Of a DNA stretch of 64,000 nucleotides, positions 47,618 to 58,123 are shown piece after piece. This DNA is from Symsagittifera roscoffensis (taxonomy: Eukaryota; Xenacoelomorpha; Acoela; Convolutidae). The notes beneath the pieces were generated by a model. It had not been told where the DNA came from. It saw only the letters and a list, made by a program, of their open reading frames with translations, and made no database searches. The position numbers and the translations under genes are program-made. The DNA lies in the NCBI RefSeq assembly GCF_963678635.1, contig NC_087067.1, forward strand, positions 16,065,639 to 16,129,638, read 5' to 3'. Position 1 is the stretch's first letter, and each line of letters opens with the position of its first letter.

Positions 47618-47994
47618 TGGAACCTGATCCAAACTGTATATTATTATTGGTTATAAATTAGATATTTTATCCCTATAAATTTTTAAAGACTAAACAATCA
47701 TACTCCATCTAACTAACAACCCACTTATTTGTAAGTGCTGAAACTACTTGTAGTTTCAGCACCAGAGCATTCTGAATTTAACTTACAGCTTAGTTGCTTT
47801 TTCCTAGAGACCAACTCGTAACAAACCAGTATACTCTAGATCTAGTGAGACTAAGAGATATGAGAGTAAGGTTAAGATCGGTATTAGACTAAGAAGTTGC
47901 ACGAATCTATCCGGCCGAAAATAAGATAGCGTGACGAGCAGACGGTGTACCTTATCTGAAATTACTCTATGAGTTAGACCTTCCGGCACAACTC
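47618..47994 (+). repeat. 3' LTR of copy B
   Basis: Matches 24823-25211 from TGGAACC to CACAACTC. It keeps the same 11-bp hairpin stem (47735-47762) with a changed loop base. It is preceded by the short purine run GGATGGG. Confidence 0.8.
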
Positions 47995-48333
47995 TGCTGG
48001 GTCAAGAGACGAAAACAAATTTGAAATTTCTAATACCTTTGTTGTGATATTTGAATAGAACGCTTTCGAACTTTCAATTGACTAATTAATACTATTTTTT
48101 TGCTCCTTATTTATTGACAAAAAAAAATGCGAGATAAATTTTCCCATCGGTATCCTGACTTCATGCAAAAGGATTATCTTTTCATCTTTTCATGAAAAAT
48201 GAAAGCTCTAGAACTTTTCTCTGTCAATCATATCGAAGAGGTGATTTTTTGTGTCGACCTTTGACCTGGAAAAGAGACTACCAATATAACTAATACGTAC
48301 AGCTTCCGCTCCAAAAATGACTTATTTTAAATA

Positions 48334-48424
48334 GAGTTCGTTAATTATATGTTCATTTGCCCTACATGATTGCGTCTAAAATGTTAATACCGAAATTTAT
48401 AAAGTAATAAACCTATTTTTTTTT
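48334..48424. repeat. short direct repeat, intact copy
   Basis: gagttcgttaattat through taataccgaaatttataaa recurs at 48509-48544 plus 48921-48980, where MITE-2 splits it. The intact copy shows the arrangement before the insertion. Confidence 0.65.
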
Positions 48425-48544
48425 TAGTGTAGTCTTCGTTCGACAGTCTTATATTGCCAGAAAAATTGGACATCGTTCAACAGTGTCAATCGCATCATGA
48501 GATAAATTGAGTTCGTTAATTATCTGTTCTTTTTCCCTGCATGA

Positions 48545-48913
48545 TGGTGGAATCCCTTATGCGCGAAGGACCGAATGCGCGAAATTAAAAATCAGCCAAT
48601 CAGATTTCAGTAATCTAAAAATTGGAAAGAAAATAAACATTTCCTGGGACTGGAGTCTTGATGTTGGCCGAATATAAAAACGGCAGAAAAATGCAAAATC
48701 TTCAAATTGTCATTGACCGCCGCAAAATTGGGACAGATTTTACACTTCAAGGGTTTCTTAATGAAAGTAGCAAAATTTTGCTTCATTCAATTCATTTTAA
48801 CTGAATGGCAATTGTTTCTTTTTAAAAATTGACTTCCGGCTAATTTTGTTTTCGGTCCTTGGCCTACATTTTTTTTTGCACATTCAGTCCCTCGCGCATG
48901 AGAATAGTCCCCA
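48545..48913. mobile_element. MITE-2 (369 bp)
   Basis: Inverted ends of ~38 bp start TGG and contain ATGCGCGAAGGACCGAATG on the left, pairing with CATTCAGTCCCTCGCGCAT on the right. TGCATGA flanks both sides (48538-48544 and 48914-48920). An eighth base matches imperfectly, so the duplication may be 7 or 8 bp. The insertion splits a short direct repeat, and the other copy of that repeat (48334-48424) confirms the boundaries. There is no coding capacity. Confidence 0.8.
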
Positions 48914-48949
48914 TGCATGAGTGCCTCTAGAATGTCAATACTGAAATTT

Positions 48950-49915
48950 ATAAGCCTGATAAACTTAAATTATTTTTTGTATAAAAATGATTTTGAAATC
49001 CTTGACAAAATTTGTATTGGCATATAATTGTTTGTACAACTACAAAAAAAACTTTCATAACTTTCATTTTTGATTGAATTTACAAAACATAATAGCGTTG
49101 TTTTGTCTTTTAAAAGTTTTTTTTTGTCACACTGCAACTCTCACGTTTGTACGAATTTTTGTTTTGAAAAGAATGAATAAGAAGAACAGAACAGTTACTA
49201 CCTACAAGGGTCGGCGTCAGTTATTAGTGAGGTTGATATTGACACTTTTCCGCGAACCATTTGCAGTAATGGCAAAAAACTGTTTTAGTATTCCGTATCA
49301 AATTCCGAAATGGCGAACAGGACGATACCTTTCGGAATTGCACTTGTACCTATTCGACTTGGGTTGTCCGATTCTTTTCGTTAGAATCCTTTTTCGGCTG
49401 CGTCAAAATGTACAATATATTCGTTGCCAATTTTTATTGCATAATGGCAGAACTCAGTTTTAAGAGAGCATCCTGGTCCAGTTGCTTCAAAAATTAACTT
49501 GGCGGAGAACTTACAGTGCACCCGTCAGTGACAACTTGGCATGTTTTCAGTATTTTGTCATATATTTAAAATTTTTGGATTGTGTTCTCATAGTTTTTCT
49601 TACCATGTGATAACGCTAGAATCTGGCTTCAGATTGCAACATAAATGATTAGCAGCCACAAAATGCAACAAAAATGGTGGGCATTTGAATGCAGACACAC
49701 ATCATTAGTTAAAATTTTCAGCGCTTGTCCCATCGAAGATAGAAGGAGCATCTTTTTGATAAAACTTTGGAAAAAATTGATGGAATTATTTGTCCTTTCT
49801 TAACTTTTTTAGCCTATGTTTTTTGAACATTTCATGTATAAACCTGCAAAACTGCTCAAAAATTTAAAATGTTTTTCAACCTATGTCATTGAACATTTTT
49901 TTATTTAAAAGCACT
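48950..49915. repeat. segmental duplication, left copy
   Basis: Diverged match to 53315-54575 in the same orientation, with many substitutions and length changes. It contains the decayed LRAT paralogue. Confidence 0.75.
49224..49540 (-). pseudogene. decayed paralogue of the LRAT-type gene
   Basis: Read on the minus strand, it keeps pieces of the intact gene at 53597-53983: CHYAIKIGNEYIVHFDAAEK next to the first two His positions and HYCKWFAEKCQYQ at the Cys box. Between these the frame is lost, with an early stop after EKGF and several small length changes. The similarity runs on into non-coding DNA on both sides (about 48950-49915 against 53315-54575), so this is one half of an old segmental duplication. 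The gene is inactive. Confidence 0.8.
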
Positions 49916-50118
49916 CAATCAAACGAAAAAGTAAGTCAAGCAATCTAATACGATTGGTTCATTTTTGATGATTTTCGCGCTTTCCAAAAATCTACACAAT
50001 GGGAATTTTTATTGATTTGAATCATTTCACCAGCATTGAAACTGATTTTTATTCTACCGTAAAAGTCAGTTTAAATTCATTCTAAATCAATATGCGTGTG
50101 TAATTAGACTACCGTAAA

Positions 50119-52430
50119 TGTAGATTTAGGGGATGTCTTTTCAAGTGGTCCCGCGGGGCGACCGAGATTCATTTTTATCTACAATCCCAAAAAGGTTTAT
50201 TTTGTGACAACTATTCTGTACTGCTCTCTGTTGCTTGCCCCTTCCGTGTGTTGCTCTTAGGGCTGTCTCGTCAATACAATTGTAAGGATCTCCAATTGTA
50301 AATTACTTCAAATTAATATAAGTCTAAATACAGAAGGCTCAGAATGGCCACGATATAATCATCCAGTCTAATCTAAAGAGTCTGCAATTTTTTAGTGCAA
50401 TGCCTTGACTGCGAGTTAACTTCCACTAATTTCACTAACACTAAACTATTCTCTTGCTCTAGGGAATCTTTGATGAGAACCAACTATCTGCTGTTTCTGC
50501 TATAATTGTTCTCTTACTCCAAAAACCATCTACTCGATTCGCTTGCAATAACTGTTCTAACTCTTACAGGCTCTCCGGTACCCTCCAAGTCCTTTGCTTT
50601 CTTTCTACTTTATTTTATTTCAGACTCGCCACTCTCTATCGGTCTTCGTATCCGCCTAAATTCCCCATCCGCATGTTTTAAGACTATATCCCTCCTCCTG
50701 TCAACTCTGCCACGTTCCAAACTCAGTTTCTATTATTATTCTTTTCACGCTTATTAGATACCGGCTATGCGGTAGGTGTCACAACTTGACCAAGCAAACA
50801 AATGTCATACGAGTCTAATCAACCAATTCCTGACCTCGGTGAGTGACTTCATCCCTCTAGTTCAACTCAACCTCCAAACCATGCTATGTTTACTCAGTGA
50901 CCCTCCCAAGGTCTTTGTTTTATTTATCCCGTTAACGTTGCGGTCTCCCAAGGGCAGGGGGAGACCCTTTTCATAGGTAAAGCTAATTCATTCCAAGCAT
51001 CTAAAATTTCTATCTGTACTCTTTTCCTATCCCGACCTTCTAGCTCTCAGGGTAACGTAATTTGTCTGTTTGGGGTCAAATCAAGCTAAAAACTAACCAG
51101 CGCAAAGCCAAGTAAATTCCCCGTCCGTTCATACAATTTAGGAGACTTAGTTCTCATGGTGCGGTCTTTTTACTATCAACTTTCTCTAGGACTTCTTTTC
51201 TTTAGTCAAGTTGAATGGCTATTATTAGATTCTTCGCCAGGCTAAACTGAAACTAATATTTACCATTTCCACTTTGAATTAACTCTAAAACTCCAAGGTT
51301 GCAATGTAAAAGCCATATGGCTATCATCTTATGCTCTAGTTCCCAGTATTTAAGTTTTCCTCCCAATTTATAGCAAGATGACCCATTCTCATTTCCAGGG
51401 GTTGGGCTGGGAAAAACGTCAACTTCGCGTGTTACTCTCGGGTTTTCTACGCAACTTTGGGGTCAAAACGCCCAGAGTTCAAATTAAAGTCACCCAGGGG
51501 TCAACCGAGGTCAAACTTCCATATTTGGGCTCAGAAACCCACGGAGGCCCTAACTGACAAATTATATTCATATCCTAATAATCTTTCTGAATTTATCTAG
51601 TTTCTAAGGTCCATAATCTTTTTTTCGGAAAAAAATTATTAACACCGGAAGGAGTCGCCGGAGGGTTTTCACTATTTGGGGGTCTTTTTTCGGGGTTTGT
51701 AACTTATGTCGATTGTCGCAAAAAAATCATAAAACCACCGTCAGTTATTTTGCGTGAATTTTATATTTTTGGTCTAAAAGAGTGTTTTTTTTTCAAGTGC
51801 TAATAGCTTCCGATCCAGCAGTTGGAAAAGGTTCAATTTATAACACGAGATATATCTTGCCACTACCTATGATCCCTCCAAGTTTCAGCTCCCTGCGTTC
51901 ATTGAAGGCCGAGAAACGACATCCGGAAATTAGGGGTGGGTTTGTTTACTTTGGGCATAAAACAGGAAGTTGGGGTCCCAGGGGTCTGAGGTTCCAAACT
52001 TAAGCTTCTCTCAATTAGGCCTAGAACATGTTAAATTTTGAGCCCCTTACCTCGGCTAGTTTCTGGGTTCTGATAGTGCCACTTACACATCATGGGACCG
52101 TTATCACTTGCCCCCCAAAGTCCGGAGGGATCCCGTTTTTTGTACGACCGGATCAAATCATCTCTAGTATCGCTCCTCCGATTTTCATAACATTAGCTTC
52201 CTTAGTTCACATTGGGGGGGTAGCCAATTTTGTCAAATTTTGTTTTCTGGCATAGTAGTGACAAATTCTGCCAAACTGGATCTATTTTAACCGTGACTCA
52301 TTGTTTACCTATCGACTTATCTTATCGAATAACCCCCCTTAACTACACGTACTTGAATTTCGAGTCAAAATATTGTGAGCAAACCGAAACTACCTTAAGA
52401 TGAAATATTGCGACAATTGTAAAATTGTAG
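50119..52430 (-). mobile_element. diverged solo terminal repeat of the R-element family
   Basis: Blocks match the R-element terminal repeats in the same order: tgtaga near the start, acaatccc-aaagg, attgttctctta, a ggtcaaa-cgaggtcaaa tract (about 51440-51510), gtgctaatagcttccga (51798), ccctccaagtttcagc (51876-51891), tatcacttgcccccca (52104-52119) and aaatcatctctagta near 52155. Overall identity is much lower than between the two R-element repeats, so it is an older or distinct family member. The right boundary is approximate. No interior frame of the R-element was recognised beside it, which is why it is called solo. Confidence 0.7.
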
Positions 52431-53110
52431 CTTTTCTTGGGGCCGGATCTAATGATTGTAAAGCCAAGGTCCGTGATTTACCCCCGAAAAGACAGTTATG
52501 CATTCCGCCGCAAGGCCTTACACCCTTTTCCCTTTGTAAGCAAACACTATCGTTTCGGGAAGGTAGCGTTACTTGACAGAAACGCTGCCTCCACCCTGCA
52601 GGATTTGCACCAAAATTAATTAGAGCACCAGGGTGGCTCGGTACGTCTCGAGCGAATCGCATCCTCGAGATTTTACTTAAGGCCGCCACGAACTCACTGT
52701 CGCGCCGTCAGTGGTGCTTGCAATGGTTGCCAATTTCTTCGTCCAATCATGATCGACGACGGACCGATGAGGCACCTTAGTTTTAGCACCAGGGAAAAGT
52801 TGTGCCGGAAATTCAACTTCAACATGGGCAACAACCCGTTACCAACGGAGGACAACCCCATCATAAAGTTCATAACGCACGAACCAGTCACCCTCTAGTG
52901 TGCCCGCCCTAATTTAAGTTGATTTCTTGATTGTATTCATTATTTAGTGACCGGTTAACTCCATAAATATGCACGGTTGCAAACGGGAAATAACCACGGT
53001 TGGGATAGCTCCGAAGCCAATTATTTTAATTATCGTACCCAAGCCGAGGGACCTCTGCAGGGTGAATGGCTGTCGATCCTTATCACGGGAATAAGACCAA
53101 GAGCTGCTTG
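52431..53110. other. GC-rich block of unknown nature
   Basis: Clearly more GC-rich than its neighbours. Two minus frames (52390-52689 and 52694-52891) are open but unlike any family recognised. It was considered as rRNA, tRNA cluster or element interior, and none could be supported. Lying next to the diverged R-type repeat, it may be a remnant of that element's interior. Confidence 0.3.
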
Positions 53111-53314
53111 GGTAAGCCTAAAATTTCATAATCTACAGTAAATAGATTTCAATCTCAAGTTTGTCAGTGCGGGTATAACAAGCTCGGGTAACTAAAAACT
53201 GACTGAAAGACTAGTTTGGCCACAAACTGATATCGAGTTAACGGCAAAAGTTTCCAAAGTTTAGAGTAGCAGAATTAGAACAATTGAATAATTTATTGCA
53301 TAATTTATTTGAAT

Positions 53315-54575
53315 TTACTTTAACTAAACTATTTTTTATACAAATATGACATTGAACTCCCTGAAAATTTTTGTATTGCATATAACTGAAATTGTTCAAG
53401 CATTTAACTAAAGTTGTTCAAAAAACTATAGACATTTGAAAAGTTTCCTTTGCGAATTGATTTTGCATAACATAATAGTGGGACGATCTTTCAAAAAAGT
53501 TTTTTTGCGCGGTTCAACTGTCACATTTTTGTACAAAATTTCATGTAATTGAAAACAATAAATTAGAAGAGCAGTTGCTAACTATAGAAGGATGTTTCAG
53601 TTATAAGTGAGGTTATAATAACACTTTTCTGCGAACCATTTGCAATGCTGGTGAGCAAAACTGTATTCATATTCTTCATCGATTTCAGAACGGGCGAACA
53701 GGACGACTTCTTCGGGACTTCTAGGGGTACCTGTTCGACCCGGGTTGTCCACAATTGCTTTAAGAGCGCTGAAGTCAGATATTTTTGTTAGAATCACTTT
53801 TTCGGCTGTGTCGAAATGTACAATTTCTCCGTTGCCGATGAATATTGCGTAGTGATAGAGCTCAGTTCCTTTTTCAGTCCTCCGAGGGCATCCTGTTCCA
53901 GTTTCCTTAAAAAATAATTTGGCGGGGAATCTAAGAATACACCCGGCAGTGAAAGTTTCCGGATCATCTGGCTTCATTGCCATCAAAAATTGTGTATTTT
54001 GAATATATTGGATCAATAATTTTACCAACAATTAGTCTGCGAATTTTCAAATGTTATTAATTGTGTTTTATGTTCTGACGTTCTAAAAGCTGTAACAATC
54101 GAGACGAAACTTAAATAACAGACCGTGCAGACGTTTTCTGAGATATGTAAGAAATAATTTGGCGTATTTTTAGTATTTTGTCATACAAATCAATTTATCG
54201 GATTGTGTTCACATAGTTTTTAACATGTGAATACGACAGAATTTTGCTCTAAATTGCGACAGAAACGATTGGCAGCATTTGAAAATATACCATTATGCAG
54301 AAACACATCATTGTATCGCCAAGGATAGGAGGAGACTCTTCTTGATCCAAGTTTTGAAGAAAGTGACGAAAATATTTGTTCTTTTTTAACCTTTTTTGAA
54401 CCAACTTTTTTTGCACCAAATTTTCTTTTTTGAATCAAATTAGCTGGGAAAAACTAAGGGACTGCGCGACCATTGAACTTAAAGACCATCGAAAAAACTA
54501 CAGATTTTCAAAAACGTTTTTCTACAGAAAATTATCATCGAACATTGAACATTTTTTTATTTGACTGTACACAAT
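53315..54575. repeat. segmental duplication, right copy
   Basis: Contains the intact LRAT-type gene. Recognisable blocks shared with the left copy include tgtattg-gcatataa, acataatag, agtattttgtcata, ggattgtgttc-catagttttt and gaacatttttttattt. Confidence 0.75.
53597..53983 (-). CDS. LRAT/HRASLS-type (NlpC/P60 fold) lipid acyltransferase or thiol hydrolase
   Basis: A single-exon frame of 128 residues starting at the ATG at 53983; the 16 codons upstream in frame contain no ATG. The LRAT domain fills it: FTAGCILRF at residues 11-19, YHYAIFIGNGEIVHFD at 43-58, and a Cys box AHQHCKWFAEKC at 110-121. His44, His56 and Cys114 match the family's triad; the 12-residue spacing between the two His equals that of human PLAAT3 (H23, H35). 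Family members move acyl chains between phospholipids, retinol or ethanolamines, or hydrolyse them, with the Cys as nucleophile. Unlike many PLAAT proteins it has no C-terminal membrane anchor, so it may be cytosolic. A decayed paralogue lies 4.4 kb away. Confidence 0.75.
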   Translation of the reverse strand: MAMKPDDPETFTAGCILRFPAKLFFKETGTGCPRRTEKGTELYHYAIFIGNGEIVHFDTAEKVILTKISDFSALKAIVDNPGRTGTPRSPEEVVLFARSEIDEEYEYSFAHQHCKWFAEKCYYNLTYN

Positions 54576-55451
54576 TTGACTGTACCAGGGCTAAGGCTTG
54601 AACAACAGTTAGATAAAAGTTGACTTCAATGGATCAGTTTTAGTGTCTTGAATAAGAAAAAACTTAAATGCATACATTAATTAGGTGCTGCAGAGAACAT
54701 TTTTCGATTTTCAGAAGCAAAATTAAAACATCAACCCTGGTAACTTGCTTTTCATGAAGTAATCGTCGCCCAAAAAAAAAACATTTTTCACAAAAAAAGT
54801 CGATTTCGAAAATTTTTCTCGACACTCGTATAAATTAACTTAATATGAGTTAACTTATAAGTTAAGTAGAACAATTGACTGTGTGTGTGTGGGGGGAGAG
54901 ATTGAATAATTTAAGTTGCGTTTTCAGCAGAATGAAAAAAAATCACAGTACACGTTAATTAGTCCATAACAAAGCCAAACTGAGAAAATTCAAACCACCA
55001 GAACTTTACTAAAAAATAATCGGAGGTAAGACTTCTTTCTACAATTGAAATCATAGAGACAATTCATTCAATGAAGTATAATTTTCGCCTTCATTTGTCT
55101 GAAAAAAAAACTGCTCGTATATCAGGTTAAAGCCCTGAATGTTCTCTCTGCACTTTAAGACCATTTAAAAGTTTTTTTAGGTTTTGTTTCTTTAAGTTTT
55201 GTTTCTTCAAGTTATGCCCCCAAAAAACAGGAATCGTAAACTCAAAAAGGATGTATTTAGCGTGTCGTATCCTTGTAATAAGACCAATTAAATTGCCCAA
55301 ACGCAATTTAGAACGCATTGATACGCCAATTACGCGTGTTACTGTTACAAGAACGCAAAATATCGCACTTTAATTAATCCAAATTAGCCTAAAGAAACAA
55401 AATATGAGAAAAATTTAGAAAAATTGAGCTTCAGGCAACAATACTTTTCAG
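54576..55451. other. non-coding, AT-rich
   Basis: No exon or RNA gene was seen. A (TG)n stretch lies near 54880 and a tandem 14-base word gttttgtttctt(t/c)aag near 55182-55212. Confidence 0.4.
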
Positions 55452-55696
55452 ATGGTCTAACAATTGTTTTGAAAGCCGAACCTTGCCGGAATAAAAAACC
55501 ACCCAAGCATGAAATCGAAAGAATATCTAACTTTTCTCAGGCTTGCATGACATCAATGACTTGTACGTCAGAGGCGTTTACAATCATTGAAGGATTCGCT
55601 CAGAAAGATTGTCATGAAAACTTTTGGTCTATTTTGGACGGTTTTATTTCGTACATAATTGAAACACAAGTGATGTATTTAAAATTAAAAAGCTAA
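55452..55696 (+). CDS. candidate terminal exon, small Cys-containing protein
   Basis: After the acceptor ATACTTTTCAG (ends 55451) the frame is open, two leftover bases plus 80 codons, to a TAA at 55694-55696. It has four to six Cys (EPCRNKK, QACMTSMTC, QKDCHENF) and an amphipathic helical end (FWSILDGFISYIIETQVMYL). No upstream exon was found and no family was recognised. A small secreted helical protein is a guess. Confidence 0.35.
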
Positions 55697-55905
55697 GATC
55701 AAAGACTCGTGACAAGAATTTAAAAATTGAAAAAATGAAATAAACGCTTCTCCAGACAACTTTTTTGATTAAGGCTGTGAAAAGATCTCATGGTTTCTTG
55801 AGAAGACCTGGAAGGATTAAAAAAATTTTGAAGGGTCAAAAACAACACAGAAATTGATACCGGATACCAAATATCAGCCAAATATTAGACCAAATTGATA
55901 CCGGA
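55684..55905 (+). repeat. 222-bp direct repeat, copy 1
   Basis: Matches 56261-56480 at roughly 92% by eye. It starts at the last codons of the candidate exon 55452-55696 and ends with two ataccgga words about 40 bases apart. Confidence 0.85.
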
Positions 55906-56260
55906 AATGAAAATGCAATCCAAAAACTCGCCTATCAGAATCAACTTTTTATCACCAGAATCTCCTCCGTAAACTGTATGAGTTCTCCAATATTTACTCA
56001 ACAAGTCGACTTTCAAAGTAAGCCACGAATGTAAAAGCTTGGGTGGTTTTCTTAATTAGACAACTTTCCAAAACCTTTGCTGATTGGGGGAATCGATCGT
56101 TGGAACTTTGGGTTTCCATTGGGGCGTGCACACCACTATACTCACCTTAATCTATGTCGCCCTGAAAAGAGTCTATCTACACTGCTCGCTTAAAATTTCC
56201 CAATTGGGCAAAATGGAAAAAAGGTCAAAGTCAGTCCTGCTGGGAAATCTTGTATAAACC

Positions 56261-56480
56261 ATTAAAAAGCTAAGATCAAAGACTCGTGACAAGAATTAAA
56301 AAATTGAAAAAGTGAAATAAAAGTCTCTCCTGACAACTATTTTGATTAAGGCTGTGAAAAAATCTCATGGTTTCTTGAGAAGACCTGGAAGGATTAAAAA
56401 TTTTGAAGGGTCAAAAAAAACACAGGAATTGATACCGGATACCAATTATCAGCCAAATATTAGACCAAATTGATACCGGA
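56261..56480 (+). repeat. 222-bp direct repeat, copy 2
   Basis: Partner of 55684-55905. The spacer between them is non-coding. The two copies suggest a local tandem duplication of ~577 bp, of which only the ends stayed similar, or a small dispersed element. Confidence 0.85.
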
Positions 56481-56571
56481 TAACAAATAATTTATAGACA
56501 ACGTGGTGTGTGGGCCAATAATTGTAAAAATTGAGTTTCACGGCCTAGAGAACATCTCCAATGTTTTTCAG

Positions 56572-56676
56572 AGGATGATTGATACAATGACAGCGTATAT
56601 CATGGGATTTTACCAGCGTATACATGGATCTACTCAGTTTTTTCAAAATGTACAATGTATTGATTGCGCTAATTGA
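56572..56676 (+). CDS. weak candidate terminal exon
   Basis: After AATGTTTTTCAG (ends 56571) a 34-codon frame, RMIDTMTAYIMGFYQRIH to QCIDCAN, runs to a TGA. Its helix-then-CxxC layout resembles the candidate ends at 55452-55696 and 57701-57869 only in general character. Confidence 0.2.
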   Translation, partial: RMIDTMTAYIMGFYQRIHGSTQFFQNVQCIDCAN

Positions 56677-57700
56677 ACAGAAAGCGGCCATCATAAAAAA
56701 AAGTGTTTTTGATGACTTAATTGTACACAATTTCAAAATGCTGCAGTTTGAACAACTTGGCATTGAAGTTGTATATATGAAGATATGTTTTTGATTTTAT
56801 TTTCGTTTTTCAAAAACATTTTAGTCGCAGAAATTCAATTTTAGCGGTATCAAGTTTTAAAACTTCATAGAAAAAAAATGAACAAAAATTATCCCGAACC
56901 ATCTTAGAGTATGTAGTATGTTCTTCGACTCTTGGTAAGCGGTTATTGTATCGACCATTTGAAAACAGGAGAGGAACTTTTTATTCGGGTGTTTTTCATT
57001 CAGTTTGTTTTTCTTTCTTTCTTTTTTTTTGTTTCCACGCAAAATCAGGTATCACAAATACTCATCGGAATGAGTCGACTAATATATCATATCAAAGCCT
57101 TTTCAGTCTTAATTCGAATGGCATAAAAAGTTGAAAAAATCTCCTTGTATTGAGAAAAACTAGTTTAAAAACTTTGATTTTTGATCCAAAATTTAAGCCA
57201 ACAAAGGACAGCCAGCAGGCTTAAAGTAGCTGATTTATACTTAGCTTAAGCCGCGAAAACTTAATTCTAGTGGAGTAAAAAAAAAATTTCGAATTTTTTT
57301 CAGCAAAAACTTGGGAATCAAAAATTTGCAAATTTGAAAAAATTCTCCAAAAAAACTTGATTTTCATAATGATTTTGTTTTTCTCATCGTTTATCTACGA
57401 AAAAAATGTCCAATTTGCCTGTTTTACTATGACTGTCGAATATGCCTAGGATTACTTTTTCGTTCAGATCCTTTTATCACACCACGCAGAAAAAAAATAT
57501 AATAATTTGAAAAAAGTTTTTTTTGTAATTCTTAGACTATGGTTAGAACAATCTGTGCTACTTGCATAGTAACCAGCTATCCTTGTTAAATGTTTGAAAC
57601 TGGGTTCGAGCAATTGAGAGATCACGCCAAATTGTAACATCTTTGTTTCATTGACTGGTATGGTAACTTTGATTCGCAGCCATAAAATAACAATCCTCAG
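56677..57700. other. non-coding, AT-rich
   Basis: Several short open frames on both strands overlap one another (56857-57134) and have biased composition. None has a convincing splice context. Confidence 0.35.
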
Positions 57701-57869
57701 CAGCGGGCAAACTTGCATGAAATTAGAGCATTCAAAAATGACAAAATATCTGACAACAATCGTATCGTTCATTGACACTCTGAAAGGAGAAATTTTTTAT
57801 TTTGTATTCACGTATTGTCTTAAGAACGATTGCCATCAAACTAATCACTATATAATCAGCTTAACATAA
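57701..57869 (+). CDS. weak candidate terminal exon
   Basis: Follows CAATCCTCAG (ends 57700). A frame of 56 codons with QTCMKLEHSK, a hydrophobic helix (YLTTIVSFIDTL) and YCLKNDCHQ runs to a TAA at 57867-57869. Three Cys and a helix recall the exon at 55452, but no family is known. Confidence 0.2.
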
Positions 57870-57950
57870 TGAACTATATTTCAATTCATATTTTAGGTTT
57901 ATGAATGTTTCAATAAGTTAGTCCTTGTTTTTGGGTTCAACGTGTCAGAG

Positions 57951-58123
57951 CTAAGACAGACAGTTGCCCTCTTCGTCTTTTTCGGCACATTCTATTTCCA
58001 GTGTTTCCCCGTCAAATGTGTCGGAGGTATCGAGGAACTCCGAGCGAGATAAGTCTGTGTTGCACTTGGAACATCGGAAGCAACGCTCACAGAATATCTC
58101 ATCCTTGTACATTATCTGCGCAC
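57951..58123 (-). CDS. LIM gene exon 5 (terminal)
   Basis: Acceptor TTTTTCTGCAG. Codes for CERCFRCSKCNTDL and an acidic C-terminus ending EEGNCLS, with a TAG at 57951-57953. No clear AATAAA was seen in the next 100 bases. Confidence 0.75.

Larger units (their letters stand above)
24823..47994 (+). mobile_element. Ty3/gypsy-type env-bearing retroelement, copy B (two LTRs)
   Basis: 5' LTR, leader, gag, protease, RT, RNase H, integrase, an envelope-like gene, a long repeat array and a 3' LTR follow in order. At ~23 kb it is about twice the usual size for such elements. The excess lies in the 36.2-46.2-kb tandem array. The two LTRs differ by about 7% over their first 100 bases by eye, so the insertion is old. 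A 4-bp duplication GCTG (before 24823 and just after the 3' LTR) is possible but weak. The element has dozens of breaks and is a fossil. The order PR-RT-RH-IN-env suits Metaviridae of the errantivirus kind. Confidence 0.8.

Noticed and set aside
52431-53110. GC-rich block considered as rRNA or a tRNA cluster
   Set aside because: None of the conserved 18S, 28S or 5S strings I know appears on either strand, and no tRNA T-arm motif was found.
56857-57134. Three overlapping short frames on both strands
   Set aside because: AT-rich biased composition (runs of F, K), no conserved motif and no convincing splice sites.
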